Below are positions 15,899 through 25,221 of a DNA stretch of 35,097 nt, piece after piece. The first letter of the stretch is position 1. Every line of letters begins with the position of its first letter. This DNA is from Methanobacteriota archaeon (GTDB lineage Archaea > Thermoplasmatota > Poseidoniia > Poseidoniales > Poseidoniaceae): contig JABIWF010000076.1 of assembly GCA_018701175.1 (NCBI GenBank), positions 1-35,097 of the forward strand. The letters run 5' to 3'. The position numbers were made by a program, and so were the translations under genes. The notes beneath the pieces are model-generated. The model was not told the origin of the DNA. It did not search any database and worked only from the letters and a program-made list of their open reading frames with translations.

Positions 15899-16936
15899 AT
15901 GAGCACCACGATGTCCCTGTTCGGCGCATCGGAATGGTTCTTGCTCAGCTTCTGGCTCATCGCCCTATTTTGGCCCATTTTCTATGCTCTTCGACATAAG
16001 ACCTCTCTTGCTCTATCCATTACAGTGAGTTTGCTTCTTGGATACCTCATCCAATATTTTGCATCCTTCGCCATCACGAATGGATGGATTGGCGGATGGC
16101 TGTGGTGGGATTTTGTTCTCATCCCAAACAGAGCAGTGGATTTTGCGTGGTTTCACACGTTCTTCTCCGCAGGATTCCTTCACGGTGACGCACTGCATGT
16201 CTTGGGTAATATCCTCGTTATTGCATTGGTCGGTGTTCCCCTGGAGCAACGGTTGGGTGTACGCCGATTTGCGACAGTCTATGCGGTTGGGTTGTTCGGA
16301 GGCTCATTCGCTTGGTATCTGTTTAATTCCGCATCAAGCACACCCTCGCTTGGCGCCTCTGGCGCAGCGTTTGGTTTGTTCGGGGCATATTTGGCCGGAT
16401 GGCCGAAGGACGAGATTCCCTTTCCATTGATTCTCATACGCAAGTGGCCTGTGCTCTACATCGCAATGTTTTATTTCGGAATGGAGATTTATCGGGCCTA
16501 CACCACAATGGGGCTCAATCAAGCCAGTGACGTTGCACATATGGCTCACCTTGGTGGTTTCCTTGCAGCATATTTACTTCTGCCTAGCATCGCTAAGAAT
16601 GGCCCCTATGAACTCGGCGTCGAAGATGGTGGTCCGTCCTCCACCGACAGTGAACGGTCGAGGCTGAATCGAATCAAGAGTTCGATGGTCGACATGTCGG
16701 ATTTACAAGACCCATGGACATCCCGTGGATTGGAGATTCCACGCGCTGTGAGAGACCCGCTTCAAAGCCTCATGGCTTCATCTGACGAACCCGAAACCCG
16801 TATCGCTTGGATGGAGCATCTTGCTGATACAGCGAAGTGTCCAACCTGCAGTGCACCACTTGGCGTCGTAGAGCGCAAAAACGGCCCTCAGATGCAATGT
16901 TCCAGTGAACCTGGACACTTCTTCTGGCCGGAGTGA
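15899..16936 (+). CDS. Rhomboid family intramembrane serine protease with C-terminal zinc ribbon
   Basis: The 345-residue protein has about seven hydrophobic spans. It shows the rhomboid HxxxN region (GDALHVLGNILVIAL), the catalytic Ser in LGASGAAFGLFGAYLAG (S154) and the catalytic His in VAHMAHLGGFLAAYL (H217). The serine protease thus looks active. After the last span (near residue 230) a hydrophilic region of about 75 residues leads to a terminal zinc ribbon: C314, C317, C334 and H340. Numbering is from the ATG at 15899; a GTG at 15878 would add seven residues and an ATG at 15911 would remove four. It is followed on the same strand by the giant subtilase, which also ends in a zinc ribbon. 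Rhomboids release membrane-anchored proteins; the substrate here is unknown. Confidence 0.88.
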   Translation: MSTTMSLFGASEWFLLSFWLIALFWPIFYALRHKTSLALSITVSLLLGYLIQYFASFAITNGWIGGWLWWDFVLIPNRAVDFAWFHTFFSAGFLHGDALHVLGNILVIALVGVPLEQRLGVRRFATVYAVGLFGGSFAWYLFNSASSTPSLGASGAAFGLFGAYLAGWPKDEIPFPLILIRKWPVLYIAMFYFGMEIYRAYTTMGLNQASDVAHMAHLGGFLAAYLLLPSIAKNGPYELGVEDGGPSSTDSERSRLNRIKSSMVDMSDLQDPWTSRGLEIPRAVRDPLQSLMASSDEPETRIAWMEHLADTAKCPTCSAPLGVVERKNGPQMQCSSEPGHFFWPE

Positions 16937-16944
16937 TGGTCAAC

Positions 16945-16974
16945 CTCCCCTAGCCCCCTTAGGGGGCTGGGGAG
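16945..16974 (+). terminator. GC-rich stem-loop between rhomboid and subtilase genes
   Basis: CTCCCC, then AGCCCCC, pair with GGGGGCT, then GGGGAG, around a TTA loop, giving 13 base pairs with one bulged T. It starts 8 bases after the rhomboid stop. No T-run follows, so it is not a classical intrinsic or archaeal poly-T terminator. It may act as an mRNA 3'-end or processing structure. The rest of the spacer (16937-17005) has no other element except a purine-rich AAAGGAG just before the subtilase start. Confidence 0.5.
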
Positions 16975-17005
16975 TGGACAGTTGAAGGATAGGCTCAAAG
17001 GAGTG

Positions 17006-20000
17006 ATGCTGGTGCACAATACGGAAGTGAGTCAATTGCAACAGTCATTGTCATGGAAATCGCGACGAATTTCTTTCTTCTTGGTTCTCGTTTTTTTGAT
17101 TGCAGACCTTGGTGTTTTGGCGAACGACTCGGAACAAGAGGTAATTGTAGAATTATCCCCTGAATATGCAGAGCCTATCCTTGTTGAAGGATTGCCGCCT
17201 TTGATGTGCGGTGAAGAAATCTGCCTTCGTCCGGTCCGAGACATTGATCGTAACGGGCGCATCTCTGCAGAAGCAGACCAATGGTGGCAATCCTATGGCC
17301 CCGATTTGGACTGGAACGGAATGGACGACCGGCTTCAGAGGGTTCTCGCTGGCTCTGAGTCCGTTTCTCCAACGGCTATTATTGGGCCAGATGGGCGTAA
17401 AACGGTCGCTGTTGTCGTCGATTACGCTTGGCGAGCAAACGATGCCGAAATCGAGACGTTGCGCTCAGTTCTTGATGCTCATGGCTGGGTTGGCGAAGAC
17501 GGCGGCGCATGGTTTCAACAACTCGAAGATATCGATTCTGTTGCCGTCGATAAGGTGCCGGTGTCGGCGCTGATGGACCTCTATTCACTCCACGGAGTTG
17601 TCGTTATTGAAATGCAAAACGTCATGATTCCATCCAACGATGTTGCTGCTAAAGCCTCTCGTGCACGACCGTCAGATGTCTATTCAGCAACCGCCTACGA
17701 GCGCGATTACATCGGCGATGGCGTTGTTGTTGCCGTTCTTGACACCGGTGTCGACAATGAGCACGAATCACTCAATGATTTTGACGACGAAAACGATGCA
17801 CCGGATGAAGACCCACTCTCCTACAATGACCATAAATGGGTGGCAGGATACGATGCTACTTCCTCAGCTTCAAGCATCGATGGAACACAAGATCCTGATG
17901 ATGGAAATGGGCATGGAACACACGTTGCAGGTTCAGCAATCGGTACAGGTGACAGCAGCCGTGTTCATATGGGCACTGCTCCGGGTTCGTACCTTGTTGA
18001 TATCAAGGTTCTAACCGATTCGGGAGGCACCAATTCACAAGCTTCACTTAACGGAATTCAATGGCTCATCAACAACCAAAATACAGATTGGGGCCATAAT
18101 TCTTCAACTCGAGGTATTCAAGTCGCTTCGATGTCGTTCGGCTCTGCCTCAACTCCATTGAATCCCGGTGACCAAGGTGACAACGGCAGCGGTTCCGAGG
18201 CTCGTCTCGTGAACGACGCAGTCAACGCATCCATCGTCTGCGTGATTGCCATGGGTAACGACGGTTCGAACCGTGTACCTTCTCCCGCAAGTGCTGACAG
18301 AGCAATTTCTGTTGGTGCTGCTACAGACCGTGGCACAATCAACCGCACCAATGACAATGTCGCAGATTATTCGAACACCGGACCTCGCATTGACGATAAC
18401 GATGACGATGAGTGGGACGAACTCAAGCCTGACATCACTTCTTTCGGTTCGGGCATCATGTCAGCAACTGCACAAACCGGCTCCTCATTCCCAGGGCAAC
18501 CTGCGAGACCTTTGGCAGGTTCAGATTACGACGAGAAAGACGGAACGAGTATGGCAACTCCAATCGCTTCTGGAATTATAGCGCTCATGCTACAAGCAGA
18601 CCGCTCTCTTGAACCACAGGAGATTAAAGACATCTTGCGCAATTCATCTGAGGCACGAGGTACGGCATCTGAACCAAGCATCTCCGATAGGTGGAACGAC
18701 GAATGGGGCTTCGGACTTATCGATGCTTCATGCGCAATTGACACTGTTCTCAACAAGGCATGTACACCGCTTGAAGGCGGCGGAGGCCTCATCGACCCAC
18801 CACCATCTGGGAATGGGACCAGTTTCGACGTGGACATGTCGAAGCCTAACAACGGTACGTGGTGGATTGAAGGTGATTTTGCCCGCATTGCTGGTACAAC
18901 AGATGAAAATCAAGACGGAGACGAATATACAAAGGTACAGGTTCGTATTGAACAATACCTTGAATCGGGAACCGTCCGTGAACTCCAAAATTGGGTGGAT
19001 GCAGGTGGCGATGTCTCCTCATGGTATCTCGATGTTTCAGTGAAAGACAATTGGGTTCGTCAAGACGAAGATTATGCTTTAGTTCTTGCACGGGCCATCA
19101 ACGATGAAGGAGAAGAGTCCGCCCTCGATGCACGCTGGATTAACATTGCTCGAATGGCGGTTACCATTGCTGGTCCTGCAGTCGGTACCGCACTCCAAGG
19201 ATCTGTGGATTTCAGCGGAACGGTCGAAGGTGTAGAACACGACATACTGGAATACAAAGTTGATAACGGCGATTGGCTGGTTGGCGAACAGCTCGATGAG
19301 ATGGAAATTGGCACACAAGACTGGTCTTTTTCTTGGAACTCAAACTCCGTAGATGACGGTTCACACCGCATCAACTTCCGAATGGTCAATGAAAGCGGAG
19401 TCGCGACCGATGAAATACGTCGAACGTACACCGTGGACAACCAGCCTGCTGCCCCCGATTTCCAGTTCCAAGGTAGCGTCGAAATCATGGACCAAGACCT
19501 TCCGGTTTACTCCGCAGTTGCCGGAACTGTACTCGAAGTCGATTTCAGTGTAATCAATGTGGGCGATCTTGACGCAAACGATGTCTTTGTTCAACTCAGT
19601 GCAGTGGGCAGTCAATCGGAGACATACCCTCGAGAGACACGAATTTCCACGCTTGCTGAAGGCGAAAGCCAACAGGTTACCCTGTATTGGTGGGCCACAC
19701 AAGCAGGCACCCAGGACGTTACGATAACCATCGACCCAAACAATCAGCAAGGGGATCCAAACCCTTCCAACAACGTTTACACTTTTTCGTTCGAAGTCGA
19801 AGAACGTCCTGTAGAGGCAATGCTGAGGTTCTTGCCCGGTGCAGTCACAACCGACCCTCGAATCCCTCTTCCGGATACCCCATTCAACATCGATGTGCGA
19901 ATCGATAACCTTGGTCAAACTGAAGCAACACAACTGAATGTTCGCTTGGAACGCTGGACTTCGAACGGTTGGGACCAAATTGCTACCGACCAGATCTTGT

Positions 20001-21970
20001 TCATTGTCGGGTCTGAAACCGACTCCGGAAACGCTTACGTCGAATTCTCAGAAGTGGGCCATTCGATTGGAGGTGTGAAGTATCGCGTTGTGATTGAGGG
20101 CAACGGTGTAGAACCCGAGTTTAGCGATCATCGATTTACGGTCGTCGTTGACGATGCAAGTTTAGGTTCAATCGTCGGCATCTCCCTTTCACAAGGTGAA
20201 GTGCCGATTGATTTCATTGGAATGGCCGATGGTGGGCTGCTGTTTACAACCCGTGATGGAGAACTTCATGTTCGTTCAATTACCGATAAAATGATCCTGC
20301 AAGCAGATGTGCTTCTCGAAGAAAAATGGGGCGGTGAATTAGCCACAACGCTCCGTGAAGATGGCCTTGTCCACGCTGTATGGAATCGAAAAACCATCAG
20401 CCCTGACGGCTATACCCTTACCGACTTATCGTTGACATCGCTGACGCGACTTGGAGAAACGACTCCAATCGTTCATCAAATGCCGGCAATCAAACTCTCC
20501 GAAGGCTCGTACTGGGGGCTTGCACTCACTGAATACGATGGAGATATGATACTCGCTGGATACCACCGAGATATTTCCACCGGTGGTTCTTGGCAAGATA
20601 TCACATCGATTTTCACAATTGTGTCCTCAAACCCAGACAGCACTTCGTCATGGAACGCTCCGAACATTGTTCTCTCCGATATTGATATCCGACCGTCTCA
20701 AGGTGACAATTTAGCCATTGGTATGGGTGAGGAAAACATGCACATTTTGTATCAAGAAATCAGAGACGATGTAACTGGACTCGATCGAGTCGGTTTGATG
20801 TATACTCACGGCGACCCGACTTTGACATCTTGGGGATTCCAATCCTCAGTGGGCGACGAGGCTCAAAATGCTCGGATGGTTGTTCTCACCAACGGTAGCG
20901 ATGATGTCTTGGTAGCAGCATGGATTGAAGGTCGTGGCAAGAGTGCTTCCGTGGCTCATGTGGTAACCGATAATTCATGGTCAGATGACGCAGCTCGCAT
21001 CAACGCTCCAGGCGTTCAAAATATCGAATTGAATCCGACTTCTGACGGTATTCAGATCTACTATGATGAGATTAACATCTACGGTCCAGTAACGCGCTAT
21101 GGCTTACTTTCTGATTCATCGAAGGGGCAATCGGTTGCTCTGTCAAACATTCTGGCAGAAGGCTTCCTGCAAGACCAAGCGGGTCTCGAGTTCGATGGTA
21201 TTTTGCTGCTTTCAAGTGCCAGTGGTTCACTTAAGATGCGTACTGTTGCTGACATCAGCAACAACAACAACGACGAAGAAGAATCTCCGGGTTTACTCGA
21301 CACGATTCTTGCACCTCTCCCAGGTTCTAAAGACACTAAAATGTTGATTCTTGCGGGTACTTCGACACTGTTCTTCATCTTCCTTCTCGTCATCGTCGTA
21401 TCAGTACGCTCTTCTCGAAAGGAAGAGGAAGAATTACTCGCCGTGATAGAATCAAGCGACGAGGTAATTACAGATTCACTTGAGTTGATGATTTCTCCAG
21501 TTGGTGACCAAGGACCTCTGTTGGCCATTGACACCGAAACGGAAGATCTCGTAGTGGAAATGCCAACTCCCGGAGTGGAAGTTGAAGATGAAATCAGTTT
21601 ATCGGCCTCACTCGAAGCAAAGAGCGATGCTGGCGAAGGAAACTCTCGCCTTGAGCGCCGTATGAGGCGTAAGCAACAGCGAGAAGTTTCAGAGATGGTT
21701 CAAAAAATCCCTCTGCCGCCTTTGCCAAACGCTTTGCCTCTACCAGCAGAACAACCAGCGGTGATTATTGCCGAACTCGAACCTGTTTTGCCAGCTCTAC
21801 CTGCATTGGATGGCTCGCTTCCACCGCTGCCGGGCCTTTTGCCGCTGCCGATGATTGCACCCCCTCAACGAGATGTAACATGCCAGGAATGTCAAGCAAA
21901 GTTCACGGTGAAGGACATGACATTGTCTCGAGTTAAATGTCCGATTTGTTCGGCAAACGTTCAATTCTGA
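17006..21970 (+). CDS. Giant membrane-anchored subtilisin-like (S8) protease with Ig/CARDB domains and zinc-ribbon tail
   Basis: This 1654-residue protein has an N-terminal signal or anchor segment (KSRRISFFLVLVFLIADLGV). A propeptide-like region precedes an S8 domain with D246 (VAVLDTGVD), H303 (GNGHGTHVAG) and S515 (GTSMATP), so the triad is intact. Ig-like and two CARDB-like modules follow (each with a VIN/RIDN..G.T.A motif), then a long beta-rich region. A membrane span near residues 1445-1468 (ILAGTSTLFFIFLLVIVVSV) is followed by a cytoplasmic tail that is acidic, then basic, then Pro-rich. It ends in a zinc ribbon C1626/C1629 and C1645/C1648. Probable role: cell-surface protein degradation for feeding on marine protein. 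Start: ATG at 17006 preceded by AAAGGAG; TTG at 16982 and GTG at 17012 are alternatives. Confidence 0.9.
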   Translation: MLVHNTEVSQLQQSLSWKSRRISFFLVLVFLIADLGVLANDSEQEVIVELSPEYAEPILVEGLPPLMCGEEICLRPVRDIDRNGRISAEADQWWQSYGPDLDWNGMDDRLQRVLAGSESVSPTAIIGPDGRKTVAVVVDYAWRANDAEIETLRSVLDAHGWVGEDGGAWFQQLEDIDSVAVDKVPVSALMDLYSLHGVVVIEMQNVMIPSNDVAAKASRARPSDVYSATAYERDYIGDGVVVAVLDTGVDNEHESLNDFDDENDAPDEDPLSYNDHKWVAGYDATSSASSIDGTQDPDDGNGHGTHVAGSAIGTGDSSRVHMGTAPGSYLVDIKVLTDSGGTNSQASLNGIQWLINNQNTDWGHNSSTRGIQVASMSFGSASTPLNPGDQGDNGSGSEARLVNDAVNASIVCVIAMGNDGSNRVPSPASADRAISVGAATDRGTINRTNDNVADYSNTGPRIDDNDDDEWDELKPDITSFGSGIMSATAQTGSSFPGQPARPLAGSDYDEKDGTSMATPIASGIIALMLQADRSLEPQEIKDILRNSSEARGTASEPSISDRWNDEWGFGLIDASCAIDTVLNKACTPLEGGGGLIDPPPSGNGTSFDVDMSKPNNGTWWIEGDFARIAGTTDENQDGDEYTKVQVRIEQYLESGTVRELQNWVDAGGDVSSWYLDVSVKDNWVRQDEDYALVLARAINDEGEESALDARWINIARMAVTIAGPAVGTALQGSVDFSGTVEGVEHDILEYKVDNGDWLVGEQLDEMEIGTQDWSFSWNSNSVDDGSHRINFRMVNESGVATDEIRRTYTVDNQPAAPDFQFQGSVEIMDQDLPVYSAVAGTVLEVDFSVINVGDLDANDVFVQLSAVGSQSETYPRETRISTLAEGESQQVTLYWWATQAGTQDVTITIDPNNQQGDPNPSNNVYTFSFEVEERPVEAMLRFLPGAVTTDPRIPLPDTPFNIDVRIDNLGQTEATQLNVRLERWTSNGWDQIATDQILFIVGSETDSGNAYVEFSEVGHSIGGVKYRVVIEGNGVEPEFSDHRFTVVVDDASLGSIVGISLSQGEVPIDFIGMADGGLLFTTRDGELHVRSITDKMILQADVLLEEKWGGELATTLREDGLVHAVWNRKTISPDGYTLTDLSLTSLTRLGETTPIVHQMPAIKLSEGSYWGLALTEYDGDMILAGYHRDISTGGSWQDITSIFTIVSSNPDSTSSWNAPNIVLSDIDIRPSQGDNLAIGMGEENMHILYQEIRDDVTGLDRVGLMYTHGDPTLTSWGFQSSVGDEAQNARMVVLTNGSDDVLVAAWIEGRGKSASVAHVVTDNSWSDDAARINAPGVQNIELNPTSDGIQIYYDEINIYGPVTRYGLLSDSSKGQSVALSNILAEGFLQDQAGLEFDGILLLSSASGSLKMRTVADISNNNNDEEESPGLLDTILAPLPGSKDTKMLILAGTSTLFFIFLLVIVVSVRSSRKEEEELLAVIESSDEVITDSLELMISPVGDQGPLLAIDTETEDLVVEMPTPGVEVEDEISLSASLEAKSDAGEGNSRLERRMRRKQQREVSEMVQKIPLPPLPNALPLPAEQPAVIIAELEPVLPALPALDGSLPPLPGLLPLPMIAPPQRDVTCQECQAKFTVKDMTLSRVKCPICSANVQF

Positions 21971-21973
21971 GGT
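21969..21973 (+). promoter_or_regulatory. Shine-Dalgarno GAGGT of glmS overlapping the upstream stop codon
   Basis: GAGGT lies 6 bases upstream of the glmS ATG and overlaps the TGA of the subtilase gene (21968-21970). This supports the start and suggests that the two genes are read on one transcript. Confidence 0.6.
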
Positions 21974-21979
21974 ATTGCT

Positions 21980-23800
21980 ATGTGTGGAATTTTTGGATAT
22001 CTTGGACCCCAACAAGCATCACCAATTCTTCTTGACGGATTGCGCCGTCTGGAATATCGTGGCTATGATTCCACAGGTATTGCAGTCAAAAAAGGAAGTA
22101 TTCGTATCCACAAGAAAGTTGGAAAAGTTGGTGATCTTGAATCCATTCTGCCAGATGAGATACCAGGGACAGAAGGCATCGCACACACTCGATGGGCCAC
22201 CCATGGGGGGGTCACGGACGCGAATGCCCACCCTCATGAATCCGCCCAACGAAAGGTGGTCATCGTTCACAACGGAATAATCGAAAACACTCGGCAATTA
22301 CGTACCTCGTTGACGGTTCAAGGTGTTGAACTCCAAAGCGATACAGATTCCGAGGCGCTCGCACACATTATCGAACGAGAGTTAACCATCGATAACAATC
22401 CTGAGAATGCAGTTCGTAGAACATTGCAACAAGCTCGAGGGACATGGGGATTGTGTGCTCTGTTTTTGGAACACGATGTCATCGTTTGCGCCCGCAACGG
22501 TTCACCTCTCATTATTGGGAAGGGAGACGGTGAGATGTTTGTTTCCAGTGACCCGCATGCGTTAACACCTTACACGCAGCGTGTTGTCTTCCTTGAAGAT
22601 GGTGAAATGGCGACTCTAACTCGAGATTCGATGAAACTCTCAACCCTCAAAGGCAAAAATTTCGATGCCAGCATCACCGTTTTGGAGCAAGGTTGGGGCG
22701 AGACCGAACTCGGCGAATTCCCACATTTCATGCTCAAAGAGATTTACGAACAGCCTGACGCTTTGCGTCATTGCATCAGCGGGCGACTCGACCGCGTTCG
22801 GGGGAACGGTCGTCTCGGCGGACTCAAACTTGAACCTCGAGACTTAGCCAATATCCCTCACGTACGGCTTCTTGGCTGTGGCACTGCATACAATGCAGCA
22901 GAAATAGGGCAAATAATGATTGAGAAAATGGCTCGTATCCCTGCCGTCGCCCACATTTCCAGTGAATTCCGGCATAACGATCCCGTGATTAATCCAAACG
23001 CTTTGTATTTTGCAGTAACCCAGTCGGGTGAAACTGCAGATACATTGTCCGCTGTAAAAGAAATCCACCTCAAGGGGGGAAGTGTCTATGGCGTGGTCAA
23101 CGTTGTCGGCTCGTCGATTGCTCGGGAATGCGGTAAAGGCGTGTACATTCATTCCGGGCCTGAACAAGCCGTTGCTTCCACGAAAGCATTCTCAAATATG
23201 GTCGCAGCGCTCTCGATGTTTGCTTTACAAGTTGGGCGCTCAAGAGCAACGAGTAAGGAACAGGGTCGTGATTTAATCAACGGACTCCAAGAGATTCCTC
23301 ACTTAATTGAAGAGTACCTGAATAACCAAGGGCCGATTCTTCAGGCAGTTGAAATGATTAAAGATGCCAAAAGCGTACTCTTCCTCGGAAGAGGTATTTC
23401 GGCACCTGTTGCTAAAGAGGGTGCTCTCAAATTGATGGAAATCGCTTACATCCCCTGTTTGGCATATCCTGCCGGCGAGATGAAACACGGCCCAATCGCT
23501 CTGCTTGAGGAAGGAAGCCCGGTTGTTTTCATTGCTCCAAACGACCATGTCAAAATTAAGACAATTTCTGCAATCCATGAATGCCGTGCTCGTGGGGCTA
23601 GAATCATCCTCATCCACGAAGAAGGCGATGAAATCGCCGAAGAAGCAGATATCAGCATTCCAGTGCCTCGAGTTCACTCGATGCTCTCACCGTTGCTTAC
23701 CGTTATTCCGACGCAATTGATCGCATACCACACCGCACTTGCGCGTGATTGTGATGTTGACCGTCCTCGCAATCTTGCGAAGTCGGTAACTGTTGAATGA
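21980..23800 (+). CDS. glmS: Glutamine-fructose-6-phosphate aminotransferase (isomerizing)
   Basis: The 606-residue enzyme makes glucosamine-6-phosphate from fructose-6-phosphate and glutamine. The N-terminal glutaminase domain begins MCGIFGYLG with the catalytic Cys at position 2; LRRLEYRGYDSTGIAV and HTRWATHGG bind glutamine. Two SIS domains follow (GCGTAYNAAEIG and TQSGETADTL in the first; FLGRGISAPVAKEGALKLME and GEMKHGPIALL in the second). The C-terminus NLAKSVTVE is the family's closing motif that carries ammonia to the sugar site. The length is standard. It lies 9 bases downstream of the subtilase gene. Together with PGI/PMI it feeds amino-sugar synthesis for surface glycans. Confidence 0.95.
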   Translation: MCGIFGYLGPQQASPILLDGLRRLEYRGYDSTGIAVKKGSIRIHKKVGKVGDLESILPDEIPGTEGIAHTRWATHGGVTDANAHPHESAQRKVVIVHNGIIENTRQLRTSLTVQGVELQSDTDSEALAHIIERELTIDNNPENAVRRTLQQARGTWGLCALFLEHDVIVCARNGSPLIIGKGDGEMFVSSDPHALTPYTQRVVFLEDGEMATLTRDSMKLSTLKGKNFDASITVLEQGWGETELGEFPHFMLKEIYEQPDALRHCISGRLDRVRGNGRLGGLKLEPRDLANIPHVRLLGCGTAYNAAEIGQIMIEKMARIPAVAHISSEFRHNDPVINPNALYFAVTQSGETADTLSAVKEIHLKGGSVYGVVNVVGSSIARECGKGVYIHSGPEQAVASTKAFSNMVAALSMFALQVGRSRATSKEQGRDLINGLQEIPHLIEEYLNNQGPILQAVEMIKDAKSVLFLGRGISAPVAKEGALKLMEIAYIPCLAYPAGEMKHGPIALLEEGSPVVFIAPNDHVKIKTISAIHECRARGARIILIHEEGDEIAEEADISIPVPRVHSMLSPLLTVIPTQLIAYHTALARDCDVDRPRNLAKSVTVE

Positions 23801-23803
23801 TGC

Positions 23804-24523
23804 TCAAAGAATTGAGAAACGCTGTTCTTCTTCTTTCCAATTGAACGGCTTGTAACCGAGTCTGTGGTTTGTGTGGCGCATTTTGACGACACCAAGTTTC
23901 CGAGCAACGTCATCTCCGGAGCGCTCCATCACCAAGTGGACAACGCCGTCGGCCAAGTAATCTTCAACGCCGTATTCTCCGAATTGCTTGTGGTCATCAC
24001 CGGTCATCTCACAGATGAAGAACGAGGTGAGTCCAAGCCGTCGAACAGCTTCGAAAAGTCTAAAGATTTCGTCACGGGGATTCTCCATCTTTGTTAATGT
24101 AAAGAATGCGCCTAGCGAGTCAAACACGAGCAGTTCAAACCCAATTGATTCACGGTACGATGTCAATTGTTTGATGAGTTGTCCCATCCAATCTACACGG
24201 TTACTCATTCCCTGTTCATCAAGTTGAACACGCAAATCGGACAAGTCAATAATCGCAATTCGATTGCTAACTCGCTTGTCCTCAATGTTCATGCCCATGT
24301 TGGACATATGTGATCGGAGCGAATCCTTTCCTTGCTCAAGCGTGACATAAATCCCACTCGTTTCTCCGTACAAAACGGCATTGTAGAGCATAGAGAACGT
24401 GAGGCTAGATTTCATTGCACCGGACGCACCTGCGACAATGCAGATGTGTCCTTCAGGAATACCACCTTGCATATTTTCATCTAATCCTTCAATATGTGTT
24501 GGGATTCTTGCAATCTCGCTCAT
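23804..24523 (-). CDS. KaiC-like RecA-superfamily ATPase
   Basis: This 239-residue protein resembles one KaiC domain (COG0467). It has IEGLDENMQGGIPEGH before the nucleotide site, a P-loop GASGAMKSS (32-40), a Walker B ELLVFDSLGAFF, and a C-terminal VVKMRHTNH that is typical of KaiC-like proteins (VxKxRxxxH). The P-loop has Met where GxxxxGK[ST] has Gly, so nucleotide hydrolysis may be altered. Single-domain KaiC-like proteins are common in archaea, where some act in signalling or in motility (ArlH); the role here is unknown. The ATG at 24523 is the first canonical start, but the same frame is open for 28 more codons upstream without one. The gene is convergent with glmS (3-base spacer) and divergent from the Maf gene. 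Confidence 0.8.
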   Translation of the reverse strand: MSEIARIPTHIEGLDENMQGGIPEGHICIVAGASGAMKSSLTFSMLYNAVLYGETSGIYVTLEQGKDSLRSHMSNMGMNIEDKRVSNRIAIIDLSDLRVQLDEQGMSNRVDWMGQLIKQLTSYRESIGFELLVFDSLGAFFTLTKMENPRDEIFRLFEAVRRLGLTSFFICEMTGDDHKQFGEYGVEDYLADGVVHLVMERSGDDVARKLGVVKMRHTNHRLGYKPFNWKEEEQRFSIL

Positions 24524-24633
24524 GTCGGCACCAGTTGGTGGTATACCGTATGGCTCTTCAACCTCACCCTTCGATTCGATGAAGGTAACGCTACGGAGCG
24601 CAAAATCCTAAGACATCACTTCATGTGGTAGAG

Positions 24634-25221
24634 ATGGGGAGTTTCGTGAACGTATGGCTTGCATCACAATCTGAGCGACGTGCAGCGATGCTTCAATCGC
24701 TTTTCACATCGCTGGAATGCAAAGGGTTTGTTGGACTTGATGAAACGCCGCTTCCGGGCACCGTCGACCAACAAGTTCTGTCGATTTGTCATAAAAAAGC
24801 AGCAGCAGTCAAGGATGGACATGGCTATGACATGGTCGTCGTGAGCGACACTTTGCTTGCAGACCCCGATGACATGGAGCACACTTTGGGCAAGCCAAGT
24901 GACTCAGTAGAAGCAGCAATGATGCTTCACCGTCTCTCGGGACGGCGCCATCAAGTTTGGTCAGCAACAGGAATCCAACTTATGGGCAAATGGAGTTTCT
25001 TTGTAGAGCATTCGATTGTTGAATTTGAAGACCTTTCCGATGAACGTTTGGTCGAACTTGTTCTAAACGAATCATGGAAAGGCAAGGCAGGCGGCTATGA
25101 TTTGGCTGGGCCAATGGGCTCCCACGCCTCGCTTATCGAGGGTAATGAATCGACAGTCTTAGGCATCGCTGGTGAGGCCATGGAACTCCTTCATACCATC
25201 TCAAAGAGTAACTCGCTCTAA
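24634..25221 (+). CDS. maf: Maf/YhdE family nucleotide pyrophosphatase
   Basis: The 195-residue protein shows the Maf signature near its N-terminus, WLASQSERRAAML (family form LASxSPRRxxLL). VVVSDTLLADP is in the place of the ADTxV catalytic Asp segment. GKPSDSVEAAMMLHRLSGRRH and the late GKAGGYDLAGPMGSHASLIE complete the pattern. Maf enzymes hydrolyse non-canonical or canonical nucleoside triphosphates and arrest septation when overproduced in Bacillus. Start choices are GTG 24625, ATG 24634 and GTG 24646; the last has GGGGAG four bases upstream and gives the tightest family N-terminus (VNVWLASQS), while 24634 is kept as the only ATG. It overlaps the convergent SepF-like gene by 4 bases. Confidence 0.85.
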   Translation: MGSFVNVWLASQSERRAAMLQSLFTSLECKGFVGLDETPLPGTVDQQVLSICHKKAAAVKDGHGYDMVVVSDTLLADPDDMEHTLGKPSDSVEAAMMLHRLSGRRHQVWSATGIQLMGKWSFFVEHSIVEFEDLSDERLVELVLNESWKGKAGGYDLAGPMGSHASLIEGNESTVLGIAGEAMELLHTISKSNSL

